NCBI GenBank assembly: GCA_003184365.1
Contig: NKYR01000083.1
Location: forward strand, 1 to 64,000
Length of the DNA: 64,000 bases
Direction of reading: 5' to 3'
DNA from: Evernia prunastri
Lineage: Eukaryota; Ascomycota; Lecanoromycetes; Lecanorales; Parmeliaceae
Below, one piece after another: positions 46,298 through 56,377 of the stretch. The notes under the pieces are model-generated. The model saw only the letters and a program-made list of their open reading frames with translations, ran no database searches and had not been told where the DNA came from. The position numbers were made by a program, and so were the translations under genes. Numbering within the stretch: position 1 is the stretch's first letter; the number at the start of each line of letters is the position of its first letter.

Positions 46298-47561
46298 TCA
46301 AGCTTGCTCTCCTAGTAACCGTAGTATAATTTCATATCTAGAGACAATCAGATTGTATGATCACAAAGCTTTGACTTATACTCACATTCCGAACATGATG
46401 GCAGCACTAGGGACGACTCGCAGCATATGTGGCGTAAGCCCACCGTATAGCGAGGCAATACCCTCTTCTTTCCAGATCGTTGTAAAACACTGCACGATTC
46501 CTGTGTACTTCATTCGGCCGTCTTTTTGTGGTGCCTGCCGTAGTCGTGTTCGAACAACTTCGTGCGGATACGTGACAACAGCTGCAAAAAATTTGGCGGT
46601 ACCAGCACCCATAACTCTGCCACCCCAGCTAACGGTATTATCCCAGTATGTTGGTTCCCTGCCTGAGGCGACGAGCCTGTTCTCTCGATCACTCAAATAC
46701 AGCTTCATCTGCTCGTAGAGCACCCATTGCAGAGTGCTTTCAGTCACTCCAAGGTAGCTTGCGCTTAAACCTCGATAGAGACCTCTGAGCCCTTCCGTAC
46801 GTATGGTTTGTTTCACGCAATCGAAGGAATTTGAGTATTGACGGTTAGACAAAGTGCCTGTTTTCTCCGCATGATTTCTATCGAGTTGGAGCCGCGTCTT
46901 GACGACCCATATGGGATTTGTGATCGTGCCTGTGATTAGGCCCGCGTTCGCAGCAGCACACAAATGGACCCAGGCGGCGTCCTGCCCGTGGTTGAAGCTC
47001 TGACTAATGAGTCTCTTGCCGTTGCCGTAGGAGTAGAAATTAATCGCCCGTGCTGGGACTACACCGGTGAGATTGGGCCCCAGGCCTTTGAATAGGGCTC
47101 GCCATCCCTCCACGCGATGGATGGAAAATAAGAGCTGAAAAGTTTCGCGGAAATGTAGAAGGGCAGTGCGAGGTAAGGAAAGGGCGGATGGTGGAGGTAT
47201 CCCGCGAGAGTGTCGTGCTGCCACTATTTGAGACTGATAGAAGTCGGATTGTAGTCGAGTTTTGAGGACTTCGAGGGGGGATGTGAGAATGGCAGAGCTC
47301 ATTCCCCCAATTCTAGCATGAAATCAGCCGATGCTTCAATGAGCAAGGTATCTGGAAAAGGTTATACCCCCCCGCGACAAAATGTGCCCATGGCTTCGCC
47401 ACATGATTTTGTTGCTGATTTATCGTCGTGCTTTGGAGTTGGTTACTTGGTATAACATCCCCAACTTCTCGCGACGGCGTTAGCGAGGCCTCGTTCGAGC
47501 CTGGTGTAGATGCTTGGATTTGCGCTGGCGCAAGTGTTTCCAAAGCAGGTGGGATGGTCAT
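46298..47561 (-). CDS. RIM2: Mitochondrial carrier, Rim2/SLC25A33-36 pyrimidine nucleotide type (386 aa)
   Basis: Inner-membrane carrier with three tandem repeats, expected to exchange pyrimidine nucleotides. Three exons: 47561-47368, 47312-46386 and 46337-46298, with introns of 55 and 48 bp. The last exon supplies IYEIILRLLGEQA, which completes the sixth helix; without it the frame would stop right after FGM. The carrier signatures are SPLEVLKTRLQ, NPIWVVKTRLQ and YPHEVVRTRLR; the Trp in the second is typical of the Rim2 group. The N-terminal 60 residues are polar and end AKPWAHFVAGGIGGM. The frame is open further upstream but without ATG. A miniature LTR element is inserted 176 bp upstream of the start. 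Confidence 0.88.
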
Positions 47562-47741
47562 GAAAAGGCAGCAGCCTGTGGCGAGAATGGGGAAAGTAGA
47601 GGGGAAACAGGAGGGAATACTGGCGTTATGTGTGGACGAGGAGATGCGGTGTGACAATGACAACGCAAAAGCCAAAAAGTTGTAAATTCTCAAAAGGGTT
47701 AGAGTAGTGTATGTACCTTAGGTACCTAGGTACGGAGTAAG

Positions 47742-47877
47742 AGAAATGGTAGGGTAGAGATTCGTGTGGGTAGAAGAGGATGTAGAATCTATGGAGGAAG
47801 TGGCTGCAGGATGATGGCCCCTCTCTGCCAAGCACACTATGCTACATATGGCCATAGCAAGAAAGCACCTTCCAACT
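47742..47877 (-). repeat. 3' LTR of the miniature element
   Basis: 136 bp, identical by eye to 48992-49127 (offset exactly 1,250 bases). Preceded by GTAAG. Lies in the upstream region of the carrier gene and could add promoter or terminator activity there. Confidence 0.85.
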
Positions 47878-47993
47878 ACTACCGACCAAAGAAGACGGAG
47901 CCCCCGCGACCTGAAGCTATACACAGCCATAGAAATGCTTCGTAACACAAGTACCAATGATGTCAACAAGTGCACCCCATGCTAAGCACACAG

Positions 47994-48812
47994 CTAGCCC
48001 ACCCCCATTGCAAGTCGGATCCAGTAGTGTAGAGGGTCAGGAATGGTGTAGTATAGCTGAGGTGGCTGAGATAGCTGTGATGTAAGGCCTTGATTCAGAC
48101 CGATATGGAGTTGCTTCGACAGCTGTGATGTGAGCGAAGCTTGCTGCATAGGCTGCTCTGGTAGCTGTGAAATAGACTGATGTAGTGACACGGCAGGCAC
48201 GGGCTGCTCTGGTAGGACTGGCTGCTTTGGAATGGCTGGCATAGACTGTTCTGGAATAGGCTGCTCTGAAAGGACTGGTATAGGTTGCTTTGGTAGGACT
48301 GGCTGCTCTGGAATGGCTGGCACAGGCTGTTCTGGCACAGGCTGCTCTGAAAGGACTGGTATAGGTTGCTTTGGTGTGACTGGCATTGATATGAAAGGCT
48401 GCTCTGGCACAGGCTGCTCTGGTAGGACTGGCACAGGCTGTTCTGGCATAGACTGTTCTGGCATAGGCTGCTCTGGTATAGGCTGCTTTGGTAGGACTGG
48501 CATAGGCTGCTCTGGTATGACAGGCTGCTCTGGAAATTGTGTACAGAGGAGACTTATAAAGCTGATAATGGTCTGCTGAGTGGGTTTTCTTTCAGCTAGC
48601 AAGCCTGCAGCTGGAAGGGTTTCGGCCCAGGCTTTGGCGTCACCTGCAAGAAGGACTTGAAGCCAGGTAAGATACTGCTTTGGTGTGTACGTGTGATCGG
48701 ACAGCTTGGTGTCATAGTGCTGTAGCCATTGACTTGCCGAGCTCCCACTGTTACCGTAAAAGACGTCACTGGAGTATAGAGAAGGACGAGACCATGTAGG
48801 CTTTTTCTTCAT
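47994..48812 (-). CDS. Gag-like protein with PEQP repeats, encoded in the miniature element (272 aa)
   Basis: Starts at ATG 48812 (the frame is open further upstream, without ATG). Residues about 10-95 (FYGNSGSSASQWLQHYDTKL, then YTPKQYLTWLQVLLAGDAKAWAETLP) look like the helical capsid core of fungal retrotransposon Gag proteins. From about residue 97 to 225 there is a run of degenerate PEQP-[MIV]-P and LPKQPIP units, followed by a Gln/Ser/Leu-rich tail (ISQLPEQPMQQASLTSQLSK). No zinc knuckle or protease. It is the only ORF between the two LTRs. Gag identity is by resemblance only; it could also be a domesticated fragment. Confidence 0.55.
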   Translation of the reverse strand: MKKKPTWSRPSLYSSDVFYGNSGSSASQWLQHYDTKLSDHTYTPKQYLTWLQVLLAGDAKAWAETLPAAGLLAERKPTQQTIISFISLLCTQFPEQPVIPEQPMPVLPKQPIPEQPMPEQSMPEQPVPVLPEQPVPEQPFISMPVTPKQPIPVLSEQPVPEQPVPAIPEQPVLPKQPIPVLSEQPIPEQSMPAIPKQPVLPEQPVPAVSLHQSISQLPEQPMQQASLTSQLSKQLHIGLNQGLTSQLSQPPQLYYTIPDPLHYWIRLAMGVG

Positions 48813-48991
48813 GACTGATAGTAGGGTTGATGAAAGACTTTGACAGAGGACACAGGCTTGCTTCGACAAGGTACTCTGAGAGAGATTGAACAACTGAAAT
48901 AAAGACACGAAAATAGGCACGACAAGCCTGGCAAGAAGAAAACAACGATCACTCTATCAAGGCCACAGAAGACCTCCCGTGCACATTCACC

Positions 48992-49127
48992 AGAAATGGT
49001 AGGGTAGAGATTCGTGTGGGTAGAAGAGGATGTAGAATCTATGGAGGAAGTGGCTGCAGGATGATGGCCCCTCTCTGCCAAGCACACTATGCTACATATG
49101 GCCATAGCAAGAAAGCACCTTCCAACT
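48992..49127 (-). repeat. 5' LTR of the miniature element
   Basis: Direct repeat partner of 47742-47877 with no difference seen over 136 bases; followed on the plus strand by GTAAG. Confidence 0.85.
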
Positions 49128-49132
49128 GTAAG

Positions 49133-49819
49133 GTAAAGGTAGGAAGTTGCGCCTTGAGGCCTTGGTGGCGCAGTAGCCTCATAGCTTGCTTGACCTTGGT
49201 GGATTAATTCTGCACCTAGCCGAGGGAAGCCTTTGAGAATACTCATCTTTTCTACCAACTAGAACTTGCACCACATTTTACAATTTATACAATGCTTTGG
49301 CCCACAGCATAATCAGTCACATGGAGAATCTGTTTTAATATTGACGATGGTTCTACAAGTTTCCAAGCGCCAGCCTCTCCGCAGCTTGCCTCAGATAATG
49401 TAGGGTAACAGTAAGAAAGTAAGGTAGATAGAGAGACTAACTTGTTCCATTTCCCATTTCTTCTCTCATGGTCCTCTTAGCTGTAGTTTCCTATTGCACT
49501 ATCTCCCAAGTCCTTTCCAACTCTGATAAGAGCGGACCACTAGATTCAGGAGAAGCATACTGCGTGTTCTTCCCATTCTTCAAAAGTTACCTCATTTGCC
49601 ATTCAAACTTCAGCAGTCAGTCTTGATTCACTAATTGGACAAGTAGACTTACCTAAAGAAGAAAAGAGAAGAAAGATATTTCCATAACACGCCTCGACTC
49701 GTGCTCCCTAAATTTTGAAGAACATCGCTTTTCTGCTTATCTGTTTCTGACATCTACCAACCGATTTCCGGTCGTCCATTACAGTGGTACATTCAATTAT
49801 CCTCATCACGGTTAACATC
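49133..49819. other. Intergenic, upstream of the F-box-like gene
   Basis: About 690 bp. Contains TAGGGTAACAGTAAGAAAGTAAGGTAGATAG near 49400 (again the TAAGGTA word). CT-rich leader-like sequence at 49440-49780 precedes the start codon. No coding frame recognised. Confidence 0.4.
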
Positions 49820-50734
49820 ATGGAATCCGTTTACACGGGGTCAGAGCTCTCAGGGCATGCGAACAACATGCCTGCCTTTGGTCACAATCAAAATATTGAT
49901 CCTTCGACCACACCGGAATTTTCGCCACTGCTGAATCTTCCTGGAGAGTATGTACACTCCACTCCTGATAGAGATCATATACTGATTAGCTAAACCAGAC
50001 TTCGAAATGCAATCTGGGTCTACTGTTTGCAACTCGGGGACGACGTCGAGATAGCGATCATGGCACGAAGTATGATTTCCTGCAAAGGTGGTCTACGTAC
50101 TCCTGGTATAGAACCGCCGACGACACTGGCACCAAAGCTTCTCCAAACCAACAAGCAGATCCGAAAGGAAGGACGTGCAATCATGTGCAACTGCAACAAG
50201 TTCTCTATCGTCTTGAATCAAGCAAGCTATCTGGGCTGCGTCAGTAAAATTCCACTCAGAGTATCCGTTGCAAGGGACGATCTCGCCTCCATCCCGTCGA
50301 GATGGACATCTGATATTAAAAACTGTGTGCATCAAATGCGACGCCTGACCCTATACGTGACCCTGAATCGCGAATATGAGAGTCTTCATACGTCGTCGAG
50401 GATGCTATTGGAGGACAAGAAATCCGAAGTTGCTGCTATCGTTGGCACCGCTCTTGGAGAGCTATGCGAGATCCTATCCCTCTCAAAGAACCTAGCTAGT
50501 TTTAAAGTCCAGTTTCTCGATCTCGGTGCAGAACAGTTGAAAACGGGCAGTGAGCACAAGGTCTTGGAATGCTTAGGACAATTGAAGGGACTGAAGCACG
50601 TTGAGATCTGCGGGACGCCGAAGGGTGCCAAGGAGTATCTCGAAAAGGTCATGACATTCACCAAGCGGAATGAAGAAGCGCGAAAAGTTATTGTCTTATC
50701 GAGAATAGAAAAGAATTGGGGAGCTCCTTATTAG
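49820..50734 (+). CDS. F-box-like (LPGELR) hypothetical protein (287 aa)
   Basis: Two exons, 49820-49947 and 49999-50734, with a 51-bp intron (GTATGT...CCAG). Splicing creates SPLLNLPGELRNAIWVYCL, the N-terminal F-box-like motif shared by a large family of filamentous-fungal proteins of unknown function. PKLLQTNKQIRKEGRAIMC follows, the second hallmark of that family. The rest (RLTLYVTLNREYESL, LGQLKGLKHVEIC) reads as a degenerate alpha/beta region. The split motif is good evidence for the intron. Substrate or partners cannot be inferred. Convergent with the RRM gene. Confidence 0.75.
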
Positions 50735-51344
50735 AACAGCCGTTGATATGGGATACCTCATAGTGATTTTGCGACATTTTGAACGGGCACGAAAACTATG
50801 TCGACGTGGGATCTAGGGTTCTTGGATTTCATTAACAACCTTGGGGAGATTTGTTGCTTGTTCAGTACGAGCTCCCAAGCCCTCAACCTCAGGATCGCAA
50901 TACTGATATGCCTGTTAATAGGGGCTTCCCCCCCAAGATAGGGGTTATTTTGACAGGAAAACACGCTGGACCTTCTTATTGTTACTGGCGATTGGCAAGC
51001 TGAAGGACATGCGCAAGCACAGAACCAAAAGGAGTAAGGTTTCAACTATATGCAGGGAAGATAGCAAGCCACGGCCTTCGGAGGGTCACAGAAGACTCGA
51101 ACCTTTTAAAACGTTCCTCGTCATGTAGATCTAAGGCTATCCAGATTTACTCGAAAATGGTGCCCCTTAGTAGCCTTTTTAGATGTAGAAATGAACCATT
51201 GTCGTTCAATCATACTGAGCTAATGTGTCTGAAGCATTACTTCCCGAGATTCAAGCGGCTTTGGGTCGTTGACACACCGCATCCAGGAACCTCACTTATC
51301 GAGGCATGATATTTGGATGTTAGGGTCTTAGGAGGTCGAAAGTC
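50735..51344. other. Convergent intergenic region
   Basis: 610 bp between the F-box-like and RRM stop codons. Contains a C-run (cccccccaag near 50929) but no supported coding frame. Confidence 0.45.
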
Positions 51345-52913
51345 TCATTCTTGTCTCGTTCGTTTTGCACCATGGGGGTTCCAGTTCGCATCGCCCGAGC
51401 TGCCGCTCTGTTGTCCTTGCTGCTGCTGGGCAAAGAATGCAGGGTTGTAATGGGCTTGGATTCCTGTTAGCGATGATTCTCTAGCTAGCGCTATGCTTCG
51501 CTGAGAGAGACTGAACGCAGTGTGTGGAGCTTCTGCTTGAAAGAAAGACGTAGTGGAGCTACCGGCCAGTGATGGCGAGTATTGCGTGTAATGGACCCAA
51601 GTAGAGCTGAGGGCACTACCCGTGGGGAGAGCAGGCCGTCCGCGAAGTAGGAGAGGATCATAGAAGCTGAGGTCGAACAGTGTATGGCTTAATGGATAGA
51701 AGATGAGAATTGTCCCACCGGGTGGTAGACAATCTGTAGAGCCTTACGTACCTTGCATACCCATGCCTCCGCTCATCTGTGGCATGTTCATTCCAATTCC
51801 CATCCCACCCATGCCCATTCCAGTCATCGGCATACCCATCATTCCACCGGGGTTGATGCCTCCTCTTCCCCCCCGCATGCCCATTGGCCCTGCACGCATG
51901 CCTCCCATCATGCCCCCTCGATTTTGAAAGCCTCCATAGGATTGCATGCTTCCCATTGGTGAGCCTTGGAAGCCGAGACCCGAACCTTGAAAGCTTCCCG
52001 TCACTGGCTGTTGGAAGCCACCTCTGTTGTAGCCCGACATGTTGTTCATCCCGCCGCCCCGATTGTTGTATCCACCTCCTCGATTGCCTCGATAGCCGCC
52101 CGAACCGTTATTGTAGGACTGTGACGTGCCACCGGTACCTCCTATTCCGGGATTACTGTAGGACCCAGGAGTCGATCGATTGTTATTCGTAGGAGCGTTA
52201 TTCCGAGCAGGCCCGTCTTTGGGAAGCGTGCGGAAAGGATTGGTGTAGGGATTGGTGTAGCTGACTGTGAACTTTTTCGTGTACTGCTGGCCTTCACCAA
52301 AGGATTCGATCTTGTGCTTTGCAGAAGTCGCAGCTTGCGGCGTTTTGAACAGAACATAGGCTTGACTAATATATGTTGAAGGTTTTCGTATCAGCAACTC
52401 ATGCAGGCTCCTTGTCCTAAGGAGCGCTCACCCTTTGCTCTTCCCATTCACTTTATGCTCGCTAAATGTTATATCGTCAAGCTCGTCCTCACACTGACTC
52501 TGATTTGCCCATCCGCGAACATCGTCATCGTTGACCCACCAATGTAGCTCAGATACGAAAAGAGCGGTGGTCGCGCCAGGATCAACATATCTATCGTCTA
52601 CTCCGTCCTTTCGCTTCAGACCTTGTGTCTGTGGCGCTTGTTTTGGAAGCTGCACAGGATCCGGACCGGATTCATCAGTGCTTGCAATCTTTTGTGCAAC
52701 ATCATTGCCTTCATGATCAGTCTTTACTTCTGAAATCGCTGTCTGGTCATTTGCAGAAGATTTCTCTGCTGCATGTGACGCTGGCTTTGTTGATTGGACA
52801 GTCTGGTCAGAAGCCTCCTCGGCCTTCATTCCGTCCTCCGGCGCTTCATTTTGGTCATCCTCTTCACCATCACCATAGATGTCAATGTCGAAATTGTCCT
52901 CTTCAGCGGCCAT
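51345..52913 (-). CDS. CPSF6/CFIm68-like RRM protein, Gly/Met-rich (404 aa)
   Basis: Three exons: 52913-52432, 52365-51752 and 51463-51345. The acidic N-terminus (MAAEEDNFDIDIYGDGEEDD) leads to an RRM at about residues 117-190: TTALFVSELHWWVNDDDVRG is RNP2 with the WW.TD signature of the CFIm68 type, and GKSKGQAYVLF is RNP1, rebuilt across the first intron. The remainder is a long GGYRGNRGGGYNN / MGMGGMGIGMNMPQM low-complexity region. The last exon adds HYNPAFFAQQQQG and the basic NWNPHGAKRTRQE end. The 288-bp last intron is long for this window. Likely a nuclear RNA 3'-end processing or splicing factor; the precise orthologue is uncertain. Confidence 0.8.
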
Positions 52914-53906
52914 TCTGGAAGATGTTGATTCAGTTGCTAATGTAACCTTGAGTGTATTTTGTATTATGAGTACAACGGTCTCGAATATTCAAGGTAGAAG
53001 TACAAGTCTGCCAGGTGCCAGTAAGTGAATTAGCTTTCGAGAATGCAAAGTAAACGTAGCGTGCTGATCGTGAGGGACCACTGCTTGCACAATGTTCGCT
53101 TGTTGTAGAATGCAAGAGCTGCCCGCTCTGGGTAGACTAGTCTCCAGGAAAGCATGCAAGAATACGTACAGGTGAAGGAAGCCCACGAGAAAAGAAGATC
53201 TTGCACTGAACACTTGGATCGCGTACAACAATTGCTTTGGCCCACGAAGTTGTCTCGGCAAATGACGGGCTGAAGCTGAAGGCGCACAACAAGAGTACAG
53301 ACAGCGGCTGGCTCAGAAGAGATTTCAGCAAACAGTTTTCAAGCGCCTCGCTTTCCAGAGCCAGAAGAAGAGACAACAGTGTCACTGTAGTCAGTACGAG
53401 AATCCCTCAATGGTGTGATAGCAGTCTCAACTTGAAAGATGTGCCATTTAGACTCCTTTGGAAAGACAATCAATGCTCAGCCTTGTCGAGTTGGACAGTG
53501 AGTCGGAGAGCGGTGTGGCTTTTTGGAACCAGCCCTTTACCGTGAGTGGGGTGGTGAAAAGAATGTGGTCATAAAGGGACGGAAGGTGAAGCTGGGCTGT
53601 TGTGGGCAAGCAAGCTGGTGAAGCAGTGAAGTAGTACGAGCTTTGACGCGAAAGTTCCATGATGTAAAATTCAAGGTAATTTTGAGAACAGTTCTTGTAA
53701 CTTAGTTAACTGATTGTTTTAAAGTGGTCAGTCAGTACATAGGGCTGAAATACCACCTTTAAATCTGCAATCAATTTCTGCAGGGGCGTGAGCCTCCGAG
53801 TTATTGCCAGCATTCAATCTCAGTCTTTCCACCTCAGCATTAAAATTAGTTGAACCAGCCAACGTCGCGCAAAAGATTAGGCTTTTAACACCCTCCAGAC
53901 CACACA
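52914..53906. promoter_or_regulatory. Divergent intergenic region, RRM gene / SSS1
   Basis: About 990 bp separating two divergent start codons. Short frames exist on both strands but none shows family features or compatible splice sites. It should contain both promoters. Confidence 0.4.
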
Positions 53907-54360
53907 ATGTCAGATCAATTCAAGGAAGTACTCGACATTCCTCGGGACTTTCTACACGATGGCACCCAATTTATGAACAGGTTCGCTTTGTCCTCGTCCC
54001 TCCAACACCCCGCAACTATGCGCTGACAAGTAATACAGATGCACAAAGCGTGAGTCATGCCGATCTAGCCTGACTGCCCATCTAGGTGCTGACCACGATG
54101 GTTTACAGCGGACAGGCGCGAGTTTTTGAAAATATCTCAGGCAGTGAGTGCATAACGATGGACAAACGGAATATGAGGATTTGCATTGAAATCAGACAGG
54201 TTGGTGTGGGCTTCGTCGTTATGGGGGCACTAGGATATGTTGTGAAGCTCAGTATGTGCTGAGCCATCCTACCCTTTACACTCCCGATTTTTGGTCCTAT
54301 CCTGTCCCTGACTCGTAGACTTTAGTACATATTCCCGTCAATCAGGTTCTTGTTGGATGA
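53907..54360 (+). CDS. SSS1: Sec61 gamma subunit SSS1 (68 aa), five exons
   Basis: Tail-anchored subunit of the ER Sec61 translocon. Exons 53907-53980, 54039-54049, 54109-54143, 54200-54251 and 54326-54360, introns 56-74 bp. The second exon is only 11 nt. The assembled protein reads MSDQFKEVLDIPRDFLHDGT, then FMNRCTKPDRREFLKISQAV, GVGFVVMGALGYVVKLIHIP and VNQVLVG, colinear with Sec61 gamma across its whole length, including the cytosolic DRREF motif and the single membrane segment. Every junction keeps frame. Too short per exon to appear as a long open frame. Confidence 0.95.
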
Positions 54361-54696
54361 GTGTGGAAGTGTCTGGTGCGGTGGGAGGGAGATAGAATCT
54401 ATTAGACATGGAACCTTGGTTCCACACTGCACTTCCTTCAATCCAAGTGTTTTGTCCACTGCTCCTGCCAAATGAGAAATTACAAAGTTGCAGCTCTGAG
54501 CTCTTCTGCCTGATCACCAAGGCTGTCAATTCGGGAAAGCCCAAACCTCAACATGGAAGTCCTCTTGCTGTCTTGTCTCTCATCATGGTTCTCTTTTCTA
54601 TTGGAAGAGTGTTAAGCGCAGAGCTTTCCCACAGTCTCAAACGGCAAAACAATTCCATTTCCGCTGTTGACTTCTCGTCCTACAGATCGATTCAGC
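54361..54696. other. Intergenic between SSS1 and the DUF21-like gene
   Basis: 336 bp. A plus-strand frame (54408 onward) is open here and could hold an additional 5' exon of the next gene, but no conserved sequence supports it. Confidence 0.35.
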
Positions 54697-56080
54697 ATGC
54701 AACTCCCCTTAAACTTGTTTGTTGGCCTGGCCCTCCTCCTTGTGGCCCGCTGTCTTCCGATTCCAAACGTGAGCATCATGCCGCCCTTCGGAGTATTGCC
54801 CCTTGCCTATAGCCGTCGGGGACTCTCACCTCCTGACGACCGAAGCTCAGAGACTGAGTACAGCCCCATTGGTCGGCCACAGGTTTGGGGAGGCACCTCT
54901 TCGGATGCATCGATTTGCAAGGACCCTGCTATGTGGACCGGCAGGGTGTGGTGGGGAATGGTGACCCTCGTCTGTATACTGATAGGTCTCTATAGTGTCT
55001 TGGCGTTTGTCATGTGGGGTATCATGACTATTGATCTAGCAAGATTGATGGTATGGAACCGGACTGGAGACAAAAAACGCAGGTGAGGCACTGTATGATG
55101 ACGCGCTTTCCGACTGATGAACGGCGCTAACAATCCAAAGAATCTTCGCTGGAAAGGTGTTGAAAGTCCGAAACCGACCGAACTGGATGCTTGTTTCCCT
55201 TCTAGCTGTGTCCGTGGCCATTGCGGAAATTCTGCCATTCTTCTGGAGCCACTTACTTCAGGCCAGCATGAGAAGCTCATACATTGCGACCAATGTTGTC
55301 ATTATGCTCAGTCAGGTGGGACCTACGTTCGTCATGCCTGTTTTCCATCTGGAGATTTCTGGCCGCTTTACATGGCTTGTTCGCTTTATCATGTGGCTCA
55401 CTGCACCAGTAACAGTGCTCCCGGCCTACGCACTACGACGACTGAGAATATGCAGGAGGCGCGGCCAACAGGCCCATCTGGACGGGCTCCTGCCTCTGAA
55501 TGAATTGATAGAACTTGTACATCTCCATGAAAAGAGTCAAGGGTATGGAGGTACGCTCGACGATCATGTGGGGAAAACGATGAGAAAACTGTTGGAAAGA
55601 CAAGTTTCTGGAAGAGCGGCTAGCACAGACGTCGAAACAGAAGGTCTCAGGAGTAACACAGATGCTGAAACAGAAATCGCCAGGTCTACTCAATTCACTG
55701 AGAGCATTTCTCCACCAAGCGCTCCTCCGACAAGCGTTGGTTTGCGTCACGAAGAATCGACAACGGCCGTTATGACTGCGGATACCAGTGGACCAAGTAG
55801 CAATCGATCCCACCGCCAAGAATTGTCAACAGCCATTGAAGAGGTACCTGCACCAGGGCTAAGGAAGCGTGGTGAACGGAGCACCGAGGGTTACGAACAG
55901 GTTGTCCCCATGGTTTCTGTGCAGATACCAGAACAAGCCCTAACAAAGGACCCTCCTCCTCATCGGTCACCAAACCTCAGCAGCGTGCTCCGAATGGACT
56001 GCGCCAACCCCGGTGGCAGGATTTCCTTTTTAAAGAACTTAGCAATTCAAGATAATGGTTTTGTCTCGGACAAGTTCTGA
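54697..56080 (+). CDS. Divergent DUF21/CNNM-like membrane protein lacking CBS domains (441 aa)
   Basis: Two exons, 54697-55082 and 55141-56080, 58-bp intron. A signal peptide (MQLPLNLFVGLALLLVARCL) is followed by a luminal loop. Membrane segments are WWGMVTLVCILIGLYSVLAF, WMLVSLLAVSVAIAEILPFF, SSYIATNVVIMLSQVGPTFV and FIMWLTAPVTVLPAYALRRL. GIMTIDLARL after helix 1, the ILPFFW and QVGPTFVMPVF segments, and LNELIELVHLHEKSQGYGG after helix 4 line up with the DUF21 core of CNNM/Mam3 metal transporters (G.MSLD, ..LPV, ..E.IPQ, R.EL..LV..H). The CBS pair normally following is absent; a Ser/Thr/Glu-rich tail replaces it. Metal transport is inferred only. Confidence 0.6.
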
Positions 56081-56377
56081 TTGCAGCAAGGATAGTAGAT
56101 GGGTGGATGCAGAATAGTTGCTAGTTTTTGGTTAGAATATATGTATATCAATTAGTTGTTGCAATTGGTAGCCTACCTATATAAAAAGCGGCCCCGCCCC
56201 ACCCGCGTAGTGTATGCCATTTTTCACAGTTGATGTAATACCCTTTTGATCAACCATTCTAAGTCCATACACTGTAATAGATTCCGCCCTCCCAGAAACA
56301 TCCATTTCGCGAAAATCGATCGTTCTCAGGATCTGACTGTTCCGCGCGCAGCTCCATTATTCCTCTCACTCGCCAAG
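56081..56377. promoter_or_regulatory. SNX3 upstream region
   Basis: 297 bp with a TATATAAAAAGCGG box-like string (56179) and a GCCCCGCCCC-type GC box (56192). This is a plausible core promoter, although 190 bp from the start codon. Confidence 0.4.

Larger units (their letters stand above)
47737..49132 (-). mobile_element. Miniature LTR retroelement (1,386 bp) with gag-like ORF, GTAAG target duplication
   Basis: Two 136-bp direct repeats (47742-47877 and 48992-49127) match base for base. Both outer sides carry the same 5 bases, GTAAG (47737-47741 and 49128-49132). Internal DNA between the LTRs is 1,114 bp with one long minus-strand ORF. On that strand a TGGTGAATGTGC follows the first LTR, overlapping its last base, as a primer-binding site would. 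The termini are not TG...CA (minus strand: AGTTGG...TTTCT). Identical LTRs mean a recent insertion, and no RIP has hit it. No reverse transcriptase, integrase or protease: non-autonomous (TRIM-like). Confidence 0.8.

Noticed and set aside
47562..47693. Upstream extension of the carrier reading frame
   Set aside because: Begins with TTG and has no ATG before 47561; the hydrophobic content is not typical of the family's N-terminus.
48232..48579. Plus-strand Cys/Gly-rich frame (GCSG-type repeats)
   Set aside because: Antisense shadow of the PEQP repeat tract in the gag-like ORF; the regularity comes from the tandem DNA repeat.
47742..49127. Segmental duplication as an explanation of the 136-bp repeats
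   Set aside because: The 5-bp GTAAG duplication outside both repeats and the internal gag-like ORF fit a retroelement insertion better than a local duplication.
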